In this document: positions 16,592-25,001 of the stretch, piece after piece | Position numbering within the stretch: position 1 is the stretch's first letter | How the letters are laid out: every line of letters starts with the position of its first letter | Assembly (NCBI RefSeq): GCF_009905725.1 | Contig: NZ_JAAAKV010000003.1 | Location: forward strand, 276,808-340,807 | Direction of reading: 5' to 3' | DNA length: 64,000 nt | From: Emticicia sp. CRIBPO | GTDB lineage: Bacteria; Bacteroidota; Bacteroidia; Cytophagales; Spirosomataceae | The notes under the pieces: model-generated | What the model was told of the DNA's origin: nothing | What the model saw: the letters and a program-made list of their open reading frames with translations, nothing else | The model's database searches: none | Program-made: the position numbers and the translations under genes

Positions 16592-17584
16592 ATGGAGATT
16601 TTACAGGGAATTTATGATTGGCTTATTTCTTTCTTAGGTCTTGGGGGATTAATCAAGCTATACCAGTCCGGAGATTACAGCTCGTTGAAGACTATTAAAG
16701 GGTTCTCCAATCTTATTTATCCCATTGTTCCGTTTCTGCTGGTCATTGAACTGATCAAAACGATACTGAACAACAAATTCAAAAAGGGGAAGTACTTTAT
16801 GACTTTCCTGATTTTTTTTGTGAACGGTTTTATCAGAAGTTTTATCTCCATCGGGATGGTCGCTATCTGTACCAACCTGTTTTTGGAATATGCGATCATC
16901 GAAACCAGTTTTACATGGTACTGGTTGATTTACGGCTATATTGTCTGGGAATTCGGGCATTTTATTTACCATTACTTTGGTCATAAAGTGCGGATATTCT
17001 GGTGTTTACATTCTACGCACCACGCTCCTCAGCATATGAACCTGTCTGTTTCTTTTGCCCATTTCTTTTTAGAAGCTCCCTATGCTGATGCCATCCGGAC
17101 CACTGTCTGTATACTGTTGGGGGTTAACCCGGTCCTCCTGGCTTTTATTATGTTTGTTGACGGCACCTGGGGTAATTTCATCCATGCCGGTGAGGATCTG
17201 ATCAAAGATGCCCGCTTTGGTTTTGTAGGTAAAGTCATTTTAACACCCTCTCATCACAGGGTTCATCACGCAAAAAATCCGTTATATATGGATACCAATT
17301 TCTGTAACCTGCTGAACATCTGGGACAGGGTATTTAAAACTTACCAGGAAGAAAAAAGGGACATGCAGATTGAATATGGTATTACGAGGGAAATGAATCC
17401 GAATAATTTTTTTGATGTCTATTTTGGCGAATTTATGGCCTTAGGCAATGATATCGCTAATGCCCCCGACCTGAAGAGCAAAATTTTATACGTTTTTATG
17501 CCTCCCGGATGGAGTCATACCGGCGATCACAAAACGGCCAGGGTGGTCAGGGAAGAGTATATCGGATCCGTGCAAAGGAGTTGA
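16592..17584 (+). CDS. Sterol desaturase / fatty acid hydroxylase superfamily protein
   Basis: A 330-residue membrane protein with helices near residues 30-55, 68-95 and 105-125 and around 180-200. The three His boxes of a di-iron hydroxylase are present: GHFIYHYFGHK, CLHSTHHAPQHMN and SHHRVHHAKNP. Family members hydroxylate or desaturate lipid chains at the cytoplasmic membrane face using O2; the bacterial substrates are mostly unknown and may be fatty acids, hopanoids or carotenoids. The gene is single, divergent from xylB, and ends at a strong hairpin shared with the convergent amidohydrolase gene. Confidence 0.87.
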   Translation: MEILQGIYDWLISFLGLGGLIKLYQSGDYSSLKTIKGFSNLIYPIVPFLLVIELIKTILNNKFKKGKYFMTFLIFFVNGFIRSFISIGMVAICTNLFLEYAIIETSFTWYWLIYGYIVWEFGHFIYHYFGHKVRIFWCLHSTHHAPQHMNLSVSFAHFFLEAPYADAIRTTVCILLGVNPVLLAFIMFVDGTWGNFIHAGEDLIKDARFGFVGKVILTPSHHRVHHAKNPLYMDTNFCNLLNIWDRVFKTYQEEKRDMQIEYGITREMNPNNFFDVYFGEFMALGNDIANAPDLKSKILYVFMPPGWSHTGDHKTARVVREEYIGSVQRS

Positions 17585-17632
17585 TAATGAGAAGGATATA
17601 AATTTTCGGTGGCCGTGCGTATCTGCGGTATC

Positions 17633-17672
17633 AAAAAGAAAGAGACGTTGTTTGCAACGTCTCTTTCTTTTT
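17633..17672. terminator. Bidirectional terminator between convergent genes
   Basis: An 18-bp perfect stem (17633-17650 with 17655-17672) with a TTTG loop. The A-rich 5' arm and T-rich 3' arm give a T-run for both directions. Confidence 0.9.
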
Positions 17673-17696
17673 GAATTACAAACCGTAAATGGCCGT

Positions 17697-18845
17697 TCAA
17701 TCAGGAAACTGGCTCTTGTCTAGTCCCGGAATGATCTTCAATGCATTTTTGTAGTATACTTTCTTCAGGACAGGATCAGAAAGCCCTATGCCGTACATCG
17801 GCCAGAAAGCGTGGTATTTTTTGTGATATTCGAAATATTCATCTTCGGTTTCCAGTACCCTGAAATAAGTCACATACTCAGAAGGCACCCACGAATCTTT
17901 TCCGAACAGGATACGGTCCTGCCATTTGGTGAAGAATTTATTGGCCGAGCGGGGTTGTCTTCCCAACTCCGCAATCACCGCACCGATTTCCACATACATG
18001 TTAGGCAGGGCAGTTAAAAGACTGTCCAGTTTTTTGAGATCGTTCGGATACCAGCCCATGTGGGCGTTGATGAAAACGGTTTTCTTATGTTTTCTGAATA
18101 CATTGTGCTGCTGTTCAATCAGTTGCTCCCATGAATAATCCCCTTTTTCGGTATCCTTTTTTCTGCCCGGGTGCGTTTTAAGTTCCAGCCATCTTTCGTT
18201 GAAACGGTCCAGCGGATTCCAGAACGGAGCCGGGTCAGCGGTATGGATCAGCACCGGGATGCCCAGTTCACCTGCTTTGGCCCAGATCGGGTCTATCCTC
18301 GGATCATCCACCCTGATGATGCTGCCGTCGGTGTTGCGGACATTAAATCCCAGGTTTTTGAATATCTTAAGGCCGTTGGCTCCTCTTACTTTCACATCTT
18401 CTTCCAGCAGCTTTACCGCATCTCTGGTCCAGTTGGGCTCGTTGATTTTCGAGAAATCAATATTGGTAAATACCGCGAATCTTTTAGGATAGTTTTCTTT
18501 GGCTCCGTTGATGTTTTTGACCAGCACCTCCGTTTGCTTGTTCACGTCCTGCCCGAACCCCCTTCCGCTGAGGTTCACCATAACTCCCATATTGAGGGCA
18601 TTCATGTCTTGTATCAGCTTATCCAGCACCGGTTTGCCGTCCTGCATGGAGTACTGATGATTATGCACATCAATAAAGGGAAACTTGGCTTTTGTAAGCA
18701 CATGTTTCTCTACTACTAAAGTCGATTTGGGGTCATATTCTTCAAAACTTACGACACCTTTGTTGTCACCAATCGCAATTTGCTGGGCAAAAGAGGCATT
18801 CAGGGATAAGAGAAGAGCAGAAGAGAGCAGAAACTTTGTTTTCAT
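17697..18845 (-). CDS. Exported amidohydrolase-family (amidohydrolase_2) metal hydrolase
   Basis: A 382-residue TIM-barrel hydrolase with a signal peptide (residues 1-21, ending NASFAQ), so periplasmic. Metal and catalytic motifs: PFIDVHNHQYSM (HxH), the strand-4 region GANGLKIFKNLGF, VLIHTADPAPFW, FINAHMGWYP, and a late Asp in ILFGKDSWVPSE. Family members hydrolyse amides, lactones or decarboxylate aromatic acids; the substrate is unknown. It is a single gene, with about 100 bases to ispF upstream. Confidence 0.85.
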   Translation of the reverse strand: MKTKFLLSSALLLSLNASFAQQIAIGDNKGVVSFEEYDPKSTLVVEKHVLTKAKFPFIDVHNHQYSMQDGKPVLDKLIQDMNALNMGVMVNLSGRGFGQDVNKQTEVLVKNINGAKENYPKRFAVFTNIDFSKINEPNWTRDAVKLLEEDVKVRGANGLKIFKNLGFNVRNTDGSIIRVDDPRIDPIWAKAGELGIPVLIHTADPAPFWNPLDRFNERWLELKTHPGRKKDTEKGDYSWEQLIEQQHNVFRKHKKTVFINAHMGWYPNDLKKLDSLLTALPNMYVEIGAVIAELGRQPRSANKFFTKWQDRILFGKDSWVPSEYVTYFRVLETEDEYFEYHKKYHAFWPMYGIGLSDPVLKKVYYKNALKIIPGLDKSQFPD

Positions 18846-18949
18846 TGATCAAGGTTTTGGTTAAGGATAGCTTTTTATCCAGATAAATATAATCTTATTA
18901 ACTGAAAAGAAGAAAATTTTTCGACTTTACGGCCATTTTCAAAGATGAA

Positions 18950-19426
18950 TTACTTAAAAATCAGGCAAACTGCGTGAGCTTCAAGCCCTTCGCCTCTGCC
19001 CACAAAGCCCATGGTCTCAGAAGTGGTGGCTTTAATGGATATGTCGCCTTCGGTCAGTCCGGTAACTTCAGCGATAGCCTTTTTCATTTCAGGCACGTAT
19101 TTTCCGATTTTGGGTGATTCCAGGATGAGGGTCGAATCAATGTTCGAGATCTTATAACCCAGTTCTCCGATCATCTCACACACTTTTTTCAGGAGGATTT
19201 TACTGTCGATGCCTTTCCATTGAGGATCTGTGTTTTTGAAGTGTTTTCCGATATCTCCTAATGCTGCAGCTCCGAGAAGTGCGTCGCAAATGGCATGCAA
19301 CAGGACATCGGCATCAGAATGACCTACCGAGCCGACCGTATGAGGGATTTTAATACCGCCCAAACTCAATTCGTAACCTTCTGCCAGCTGATGTACATCA
19401 TAGCCATGTCCAATTCTTATGTTCAT
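18950..19426 (-). CDS. ispF: 2-C-methyl-D-erythritol 2,4-cyclodiphosphate synthase
   Basis: A 158-residue enzyme of the MEP isoprenoid pathway, forming the cyclic diphosphate with loss of CMP. Metal ligands in GHGYDVHQL (Asp and His) and the His of GHSDADVLLHAICDALLG are present, as are IDSTLILESPKIGKY and the C-terminal TTSETMGFVGRGEGLEAHAV. The start is the ATG at 19426 (MNIRIGHG), which gives the standard length; the frame is open 106 codons further upstream, but that part lies inside the divergent peptidase gene. Divergent -7 elements share the 50-base spacer. Confidence 0.94.
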   Translation of the reverse strand: MNIRIGHGYDVHQLAEGYELSLGGIKIPHTVGSVGHSDADVLLHAICDALLGAAALGDIGKHFKNTDPQWKGIDSKILLKKVCEMIGELGYKISNIDSTLILESPKIGKYVPEMKKAIAEVTGLTEGDISIKATTSETMGFVGRGEGLEAHAVCLIFK

Positions 19427-19447
19427 ATTTTTAAATTTTCTGTGGTG

Positions 19448-19455
19448 CAAAATTA
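19448..19455 (-). promoter_or_regulatory. Candidate -7 element of ispF
   Basis: Minus-strand TAATTTTG, 22 nt upstream of ATG 19426. Confidence 0.5.
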
Positions 19456-19476
19456 ACCAAAAACAGGATAAAACCT

Positions 19477-19484
19477 TAACTTTG
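19477..19484 (+). promoter_or_regulatory. Candidate -7 element of the M16 peptidase gene
   Basis: Plus-strand TAACTTTG, 53 nt upstream of ATG 19538, facing away from the ispF element 21 nt to its left. Confidence 0.5.
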
Positions 19485-19537
19485 CCCAACCTTGGAGCAA
19501 ATGTATTCCGGGTTAAAGCAAAACAAAACCGCCCTTT

Positions 19538-20773
19538 ATGATACATTATGAGCATTTTGTGTTGGATAACGGATTGAAAGTATATGTCCATGAAGACAAA
19601 ACCACTCCCATGGCCGCTTTTAATATTTGTTATAATGTAGGTTCCAGAGACGAAGACGAAGATAAAACCGGGTTTGCTCACCTGTTTGAACACCTGATGT
19701 TCGGAGGTTCGGTGAATATTCCGAGCTACGACGAGCCCCTGCAAAGGGTAGGAGGGGAAAACAACGCCTTCACCTCACCCGACATTACCAATTATTATAT
19801 TACGTTGCCGTCTGCCAATATTGAAACAGCTTTCTGGCTGGAATCAGACCGCATGCTCAGCCTGTCTTTCGACCCGAAAGTGCTGGAAGTTCAGCGGAAA
19901 GTAGTCATCGAAGAATTCAAACAAAGATATCTCAGTCAACCATATGGCGACGTCTGGTTAAAACTCAGGCCCCTGACTTATGAGGTACATCCTTATAAGT
20001 GGGCGACCATCGGCAAGGAGATTTCGCACATAGAAGAGGCTACGATGGAGGATGTAAGATCTTTCTTTTTTAAGCACTATTCGCCTAATAATGCTGTTTT
20101 GGTAGTAGCGGGTGATGTCACGGTGAAGCAGGTAAAAGCCCTGAGTGAGAAGTGGTTCGGGGATATTCCAAGCCGGGAAAGAAAAACCAGGAAATTGCCG
20201 CAGGAAATCAGGCAAACGCAGGCGAGGTTCCTGGAAACAGAAGCCCATGTGCCGTTGAACGCTCTTTACAAGGCTTATCATACCCAGGGAAGATACGAAG
20301 AAGGTTTCCAGGAAGTCGACCTGATCTCAGATGTACTGGGCAGAGGTAAATCTGCCCGGCTGCACCAGCAGCTGGTCAAGGAAAGGAAGCTTTTTAACAA
20401 TATTTCCGCTTATGTGACCTCGTCGCTCGACCCGGGTTTATTTGTGGTCAGTGGTAACCTGAACGAAGGCGTCAGTATTGAAACCGGTGATCAGGCCATA
20501 CAGGAAATCCTGGAAGAATTGATTTCCAGCCCGCTTGAGGAAAAGGAACTGGAGAAGGTGAAAAACCAGGCAGAGTCCACCATCGCTTTTTCAGAAGTCG
20601 AATTGCTAAACAGGGCCATGAATATCGCGTTTGCAGCCAATGCAGGTAATGTGGAGTGGGTCAATGAAGACATGAAGAAAATACGAACAGTAACGACGGC
20701 CTCCCTTTTTGAAGCCTCTGCTGAAGTACTGAGAAAAGAAAACTGCTCTACGATGTATTACAGGGCGGTTTAA
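19538..20773 (+). CDS. M16-family zinc metallopeptidase (insulinase-like)
   Basis: A 411-residue pitrilysin-family peptidase. The inverted zinc motif HxxEH is at residues 48-52 (GFAHLFEHLMFGG), with the third ligand Glu in VVIEEFKQRY near 125. A second, non-catalytic M16 domain follows (YKAYHTQGRYEEG, then LGRGKSARLHQQLVKERKL). No signal peptide is visible at the chosen ATG, so it may be cytoplasmic, unlike the many exported M16 pairs of this phylum. gpmI follows after 41 nt with its own promoter-like element overlapping the spacer. Confidence 0.9.
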   Translation: MIHYEHFVLDNGLKVYVHEDKTTPMAAFNICYNVGSRDEDEDKTGFAHLFEHLMFGGSVNIPSYDEPLQRVGGENNAFTSPDITNYYITLPSANIETAFWLESDRMLSLSFDPKVLEVQRKVVIEEFKQRYLSQPYGDVWLKLRPLTYEVHPYKWATIGKEISHIEEATMEDVRSFFFKHYSPNNAVLVVAGDVTVKQVKALSEKWFGDIPSRERKTRKLPQEIRQTQARFLETEAHVPLNALYKAYHTQGRYEEGFQEVDLISDVLGRGKSARLHQQLVKERKLFNNISAYVTSSLDPGLFVVSGNLNEGVSIETGDQAIQEILEELISSPLEEKELEKVKNQAESTIAFSEVELLNRAMNIAFAANAGNVEWVNEDMKKIRTVTTASLFEASAEVLRKENCSTMYYRAV

Positions 20774-20783
20774 AACAGATTTT

Positions 20784-20791
20784 TAATTTTG
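20784..20791 (+). promoter_or_regulatory. Candidate -7 element of gpmI
   Basis: TAATTTTG, 23 nt upstream of the TTG start at 20815 and 11 nt after the peptidase stop. Confidence 0.5.
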
Positions 20792-20814
20792 TAATCATTT
20801 TAATTTATAAAACA

Positions 20815-22350
20815 TTGAGTAAGAAAGTAATATTAATCATTTTAGATGGTTGGGGAATCCCGAAACCAGGTGAAGAATGGCGTTCGGCCATTGAGGCGGC
20901 CAATGTACCTTATTTCAGACATTTGGTGGCTACTTATCCTAATGCCACCCTTGAAGCCTGTGGCAGGGCTGTAGGTTTGCCAAATGGGCAAATGGGGAAC
21001 TCTGAGGTGGGTCATACCAACCTGGGTGCCGGAAGGGTGGTTTACCAGGAACTTGAAAAAATAAATGTGGCTGTCGAAGAAGGCTTGCTCGCTAAAGAGC
21101 CTGTCCTGACAGAAGCACTGGAATATGCCAAAGCCAACAGTAAGAAAGTCCACTTTATAGGACTTACTTCAGATGGTGGAGTGCACTCTCACATTGACCA
21201 TGTGAAAGGCCTGTGCAAAATAGCTGCCGAAGCCGGAGTAAAGGATGTTTTTGTACATGCCTTCCTGGATGGCCGTGATTGTGATCCTAAATCAGGAAAA
21301 GCATTTATCGAAGACCTTCAGAGTAGCCTGAACCAGACGGGTGGCAAGATTGCTTCACTGACGGGCCGTTATTATGCCATGGACCGCGATAAGCGTTGGG
21401 ACAGGGTAAAACTGGCGTATGATGCCATGGTAAAAGGCATCGGTGAAGTGAGCGTAACGGCAGATCAGATCGGGGCGACCATTCAGCAATCGTATGACGC
21501 CAATGTAACCGATGAATTCCTTAAACCGATCGTAGTAATTGAAAACGGGGCTCCTATAGCTAAAATAGAGGCAGGTGATGTGGTGATGTGTTTCAATTTC
21601 AGAACAGACAGAGGACGTGAAATCACGGAAGCACTTACCCAGAAGAATTTCCCTGAACAGGAAATGGAAGCCCTGGATCTCTATTATGTGACGATGACCA
21701 ATTATGACGAAACATACAGAAATGTTCATGTCATTTATGACAAAGACAACCTGAACAATACATTAGGCGAAGTACTTGAAAAGGCCGGTAAAAAGCAGAT
21801 CAGAAGTGCTGAAACCGAAAAGTATCCGCATGTTACCTTCTTCTTCTCGGGAGGACGAGAGAGCGAATTTGTGGGTGAAAGCAGGTTATTGTCGCCGTCA
21901 CCAAAAGACGTGGCTACTTATGACCTGAAACCTGAAATGGCTGCCAGAAGCCTTGCGGATAACCTGGTTCCGGAGCTGAAAAAGCAGGAAGTGGATTTTG
22001 TCTGCCTTAATTTCGCCAATCCTGACATGGTGGGCCATACGGGCGTATTCAGTGCGGTCGTTAAGGCTGTTGAAACAGTAGACGGTTGTCTGAAAGATGT
22101 GGTAGAAGCAGGGCTTGAAAACGGTTACACTTCTATTGTGATTGCCGACCACGGTAATGCTGATTATATGATCAATGATGATAAATCAGTTAATACGGCT
22201 CACTCATTGAACCTGGTGCCGTTTATTGTGGTAGACAAGGACGAAGTTTATCAGCCTAAATCAGGTAAACTCGGTGATGTGGCTCCTACGATCCTTAAAA
22301 TCATGGGTCTGGCTATTCCTGAAGAAATGACGGGAAATGTATTGGTTTAA
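20815..22350 (+). CDS. gpmI: 2,3-bisphosphoglycerate-independent phosphoglycerate mutase
   Basis: A 511-residue glycolytic enzyme that interconverts 3- and 2-phosphoglycerate using two Mn ions. Seen: first metal site ILDGWGIP, the phosphorylated Ser loop GQMGNSEVGHTNLGAGR, FLDGRDCDPKSG, TGRYYAMDRDKRWDRV, FNFRTDRGREITEAL, FANPDMVGHTG and ADHGNADYM with the second metal ligands. Translation must start at TTG 20815: no in-frame ATG gives the conserved N-terminus SKKVILIILDGWG. It has its own promoter-like element and ends at a hairpin shared with the convergent gene. Confidence 0.95.
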   Translation: MSKKVILIILDGWGIPKPGEEWRSAIEAANVPYFRHLVATYPNATLEACGRAVGLPNGQMGNSEVGHTNLGAGRVVYQELEKINVAVEEGLLAKEPVLTEALEYAKANSKKVHFIGLTSDGGVHSHIDHVKGLCKIAAEAGVKDVFVHAFLDGRDCDPKSGKAFIEDLQSSLNQTGGKIASLTGRYYAMDRDKRWDRVKLAYDAMVKGIGEVSVTADQIGATIQQSYDANVTDEFLKPIVVIENGAPIAKIEAGDVVMCFNFRTDRGREITEALTQKNFPEQEMEALDLYYVTMTNYDETYRNVHVIYDKDNLNNTLGEVLEKAGKKQIRSAETEKYPHVTFFFSGGRESEFVGESRLLSPSPKDVATYDLKPEMAARSLADNLVPELKKQEVDFVCLNFANPDMVGHTGVFSAVVKAVETVDGCLKDVVEAGLENGYTSIVIADHGNADYMINDDKSVNTAHSLNLVPFIVVDKDEVYQPKSGKLGDVAPTILKIMGLAIPEEMTGNVLV

Positions 22351-22373
22351 AAACGCAGTGTTTTTAATAAAAA

Positions 22374-22397
22374 TAAAGGGAGCTTCTGCTCCCTTTA
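22374..22397. terminator. Hairpin between gpmI and the first tandem exported-protein gene
   Basis: Ten-bp perfect stem TAAAGGGAGC with GCTCCCTTTA and loop TTCT. Read on the minus strand it is followed by TTTTTATT, so it works best for the minus-strand gene, whose stop codon is in the stem. Confidence 0.75.
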
Positions 22398-23141
22398 CTG
22401 TTCTATATTGATCGAATCGTAATATCTGATGGCTTTGAGAATATCCGGTTTTGACCTGATATCCAGTTTGTTTTCGCAAACGTAATCCTGGATGGCTTCC
22501 TTATAGCCATCAAAAATGTCATAGAATTTAGCATTTGACCGGATTAAAATGAGTTTATTGCCTGAAGCGAGAAAAAGGTCCTCTGATTTTTCAAAAAATC
22601 CTTCCATACCATCCCCCTTAAGTTCATATCCCGTTTTCTGGGCATAACTTTTAGGTCTGTAGCGGCAAACCGGACGACTCAATACCACGCTTTTCCCATC
22701 ATAAACGGTCTCATAGTAATAGTTCATCGCATTGGTGTAGTTTTCATTTTCTTTTCTTAAAACATGGTCATCCAGAACAATCATTTTCGGATGAATCTCA
22801 GTGGTTTTATCAAGATGAAGAGGAGTGAAATGAACAACATTATTGACCAGGTCAAAAGCGATGTTGCCTTTGATGGATTTCCCGTTCTGGAGGGGTATCT
22901 CACCGGTAAACCATTTGTTTTTGAAATAAGGAGTCCCTTTGTTTACTTTAATAAATTCCAGCTGGCTCTTGTTCTTTGTTTTGAGTTGTGAAACCAAAAC
23001 GGTATCACCGTTGGCATTGGTTTCAATCCTGGAGCTGTAGAGTACATTGGCATTGCGGATAAAAGCAACATCTAAGTAATCCTGAGCTTTCACTGCGGAA
23101 AGTGAAGTATAGGCTAATAGAAAAGTGATTAAATATTTCAT
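22395..23141 (-). CDS. Exported protein of unknown function, tandem paralogue 1
   Basis: A 248-residue protein with a signal peptide (residues 1-19, ending SAVKAQ). It is clearly related to the next two genes on the same strand: all share RIETNANGDTVL or close variants, KGTPYFKNKWF, KGNIAFDLVNNVVHFTP, LDDHVLR, NAMNYYYETVY, LSRPVCRYRPKS and a C-terminal KSDILRIIRYYDSI-type end. No known domain was recognised; the even spread of conserved blocks suggests one compact fold, perhaps a periplasmic or surface protein. This copy ends with the convergent hairpin shared with gpmI. Confidence 0.8.
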   Translation of the reverse strand: MKYLITFLLAYTSLSAVKAQDYLDVAFIRNANVLYSSRIETNANGDTVLVSQLKTKNKSQLEFIKVNKGTPYFKNKWFTGEIPLQNGKSIKGNIAFDLVNNVVHFTPLHLDKTTEIHPKMIVLDDHVLRKENENYTNAMNYYYETVYDGKSVVLSRPVCRYRPKSYAQKTGYELKGDGMEGFFEKSEDLFLASGNKLILIRSNAKFYDIFDGYKEAIQDYVCENKLDIRSKPDILKAIRYYDSINIEQ

Positions 23142-23226
23142 TGTTGACTCCGGTTAAAGATTGATGTGAAAACGATTTGTCAAGTTTATATAAAAAATAA
23201 ATAAAATCCTATACTTGTTCAATAAA

Positions 23227-23239
23227 TTAATATACGAAG
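23227..23239. repeat. Recurring motif TTAATATACGAAG (copy 1)
   Basis: Thirteen-base motif 85 nt upstream of tandem paralogue 1; the same 12 bases occur at three other intergenic places in the window. Confidence 0.6.
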
Positions 23240-23274
23240 CGAGTCACGTACAGCAAATATCCCGGATTTTCACT

Positions 23275-24012
23275 TCAGATGATCGAATCATAGTACCTGA
23301 TGATCCTGAGAATATCAGACTTTGATTTGAGATTCAGTTTGTTATTGGAAACGTAATTTATGATGTCCTGTTTATGGTCACTGAACATTTCGTAGAACTT
23401 CCCGTTTGGCCTTATCAATACCAGCTTATCACCCTGGGCAAAAAAGAGGCTCTCCGATTTTTCAAAATACCCTTCGATATCGTCACCTTCAGGTTCATAA
23501 CCTGTTTTCGGGGCATAGGTTTTTGGCCGGTAACGGCAGACCGGCCGGCTTAGTATCAGGCTCTTTTCATTGTAAACGACCTCATAATAATAATTCATGG
23601 CATTCCTGAACGTATCATCCTGTCTTTTCAAAACGTGATCATCCAGTATAATTTCTTCCGGACGGACCTCGGTGGCCTCATCAATCCGGAAGGGGGTAAA
23701 ATGAACAACATTATTGACAAGGTCGAAAGCCATGTTGCCTTTGATAACCTCCCCGTTTTTGAGCCGCATCTTCCCGTTAAACCATTTATTTTTAAAATAA
23801 GGCGTTCCTTTATGTACTTTGATAAATTCCTGCTGATTCTTGTTTCTCGTTTTCAGTTCAGAAATCAATACGGTATCCCCGCTGGCATTAGTTTCAATTC
23901 TGGAATTGTAGAGCACATCCGCTTGTTTGACAAAAGAAGGGGATGTACTACTTTGGGCCATCAGCCCTGAGAGTGACCCGCATATAAGGACTGAAGTGAC
24001 TAAATATTTCAT
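23275..24012 (-). CDS. Exported protein of unknown function, tandem paralogue 2
   Basis: A 245-residue paralogue of its neighbours, with signal peptide residues 1-19 ending SGLMAQ. Conserved blocks run the full length: RIETNASGDTVLISELKTRN, KGTPYFKNKWFNGKMRLKNG, KGNMAFDLVNNVVHFTPF, RPEEIILDDHVLK, LSRPVCRYRPKTYAPKTGYE and a C-terminal IRYYDSII. The upstream DNA is also duplicated from paralogue 1: both genes share the stretch ACTCCGGTTAAAGATTGATG next to the start and TTAATATACGAAG about 90 nt upstream, so the duplication unit included the promoter. Function unknown. Confidence 0.8.
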   Translation of the reverse strand: MKYLVTSVLICGSLSGLMAQSSTSPSFVKQADVLYNSRIETNASGDTVLISELKTRNKNQQEFIKVHKGTPYFKNKWFNGKMRLKNGEVIKGNMAFDLVNNVVHFTPFRIDEATEVRPEEIILDDHVLKRQDDTFRNAMNYYYEVVYNEKSLILSRPVCRYRPKTYAPKTGYEPEGDDIEGYFEKSESLFFAQGDKLVLIRPNGKFYEMFSDHKQDIINYVSNNKLNLKSKSDILRIIRYYDSII

Positions 24013-24052
24013 TGTTAACTCCGGTTAAAGATTGATGTGAAAAGGTAATGAT

Positions 24053-24060
24053 CAAATTTA
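24053..24060 (-). promoter_or_regulatory. Candidate -7 element of tandem paralogue 2
   Basis: Minus-strand TAAATTTG, 40 nt upstream of ATG 24012. Paralogue 1 has TAAACTTG at the equivalent place. Confidence 0.45.
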
Positions 24061-24100
24061 TATAAAAAATCAATAAAATCCTATCCTGTGTTTTTGGAAA

Positions 24101-24113
24101 TTAATATACGAAG
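24101..24113. repeat. Recurring motif TTAATATACGAAG (copy 2)
   Basis: Same motif and same distance (about 89 nt) from the start of tandem paralogue 2 as copy 1 from paralogue 1. Confidence 0.6.
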
Positions 24114-24193
24114 TAATTCAGGTGCAGCTTACAATTCGGATTGATCCGGTTTTAAGAAGAATCCGGTTTTTTTTTCTACGCCGGATTTACGTT

Positions 24194-24943
24194 TCAGAGC
24201 AGAGAATCATAATACCTGAAGATCTTCAGGATATCCGGTTTTAATTTGATATTCAGTTTGTTATCAATAACATAACTCTGTATGGCTTTCTTGTGAAGCC
24301 CGAAAATATCATAGAACCTGGCATTTGATTTTATTAAAATCAGTTTGTCATCCGAACCGAAAAACAACTGCTCTGTTTTTTCAAAGTACCCCTCAAAGTT
24401 ATCGCCGGTAGGCTCATAGCCTGTTGTCTGTGCCTGGCTCTTGGGTTGGTAGCGGCAAACCGGCCGGCTCAGTATCAGGCTCTTTTCATGGTAAACGATC
24501 TCATAATAATAATCCATGGCGTTGCTGAAAAAATCTTTCTGTTTTCTCAGGACATGGCCATCCAGGATAATCTCCTCAGGACGGAGCTCAGTGGCTTCGG
24601 CAGTGTAAAACGGGGTAAAGTGAACGACATTGCTGACCAGGTTAAAAGCCATATTACCTTTGATAACCTCGCCGTCCTTGAGTCGCATCTGCCCGATAAA
24701 CCATTTGTTTTTGAAATAGGGTGTCCCTTTATATATTTTCGTAAAGTCCTGGTGACTCTGGTTCTTTATGTTTTTTGAGTCGAACTCCGAAATCAGGACG
24801 GTATCACCCTTTGCATTCACATCTATCCTGGAGTTAGACGATGACACGCTCATCCTGTCAATAAAATAGGTAGTGGGGTCATTCTGGGCCGTCAGCTCAC
24901 CATATGACACAAATAGGAGGATTAAAATGACTGGCTTTTTCAT
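24194..24943 (-). CDS. Exported protein of unknown function, tandem paralogue 3
   Basis: Third and most diverged member of the tandem family. I start it at ATG 24943, which gives a signal peptide (MKKPVILILLFVSYGELTAQ) and 249 residues, in line with the other two copies; the frame is open to 25033 but that part lies over the end of nspC. Shared blocks: RIDVNAKGDTVLISEFDSKN, KIYKGTPYFKNKWFIGQMRL, KGNMAFNLVSNVVHFTPF, RPEEIILDGHVLRKQ, LSRPVCRYQPKSQAQTTGYE, and a C-terminal ILKIFRYYDSLL. The CRY(R/Q)PKS block with its Cys is the best family fingerprint. Function unknown. Confidence 0.8.
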   Translation of the reverse strand: MKKPVILILLFVSYGELTAQNDPTTYFIDRMSVSSSNSRIDVNAKGDTVLISEFDSKNIKNQSHQDFTKIYKGTPYFKNKWFIGQMRLKDGEVIKGNMAFNLVSNVVHFTPFYTAEATELRPEEIILDGHVLRKQKDFFSNAMDYYYEIVYHEKSLILSRPVCRYQPKSQAQTTGYEPTGDNFEGYFEKTEQLFFGSDDKLILIKSNARFYDIFGLHKKAIQSYVIDNKLNIKLKPDILKIFRYYDSLL

Positions 24944-24973
24944 TTTAACTTTGGTAAACATAAGTGATGTTGT

Positions 24974-24981
24974 CAAAGTTA
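24974..24981 (-). promoter_or_regulatory. Candidate -7 element of tandem paralogue 3
   Basis: Minus-strand TAACTTTG, 30 nt upstream of ATG 24943, inside the 58-base spacer after nspC. Confidence 0.5.
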
Positions 24982-25001
24982 CATAAAAAGCCTGTAAAAT
25001 C

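Noticed and set aside
18171-18719. Plus-strand open frame (182 codons) opposite the amidohydrolase gene
   Set aside because: Antisense shadow of a gene with a signal peptide and clear metal motifs.
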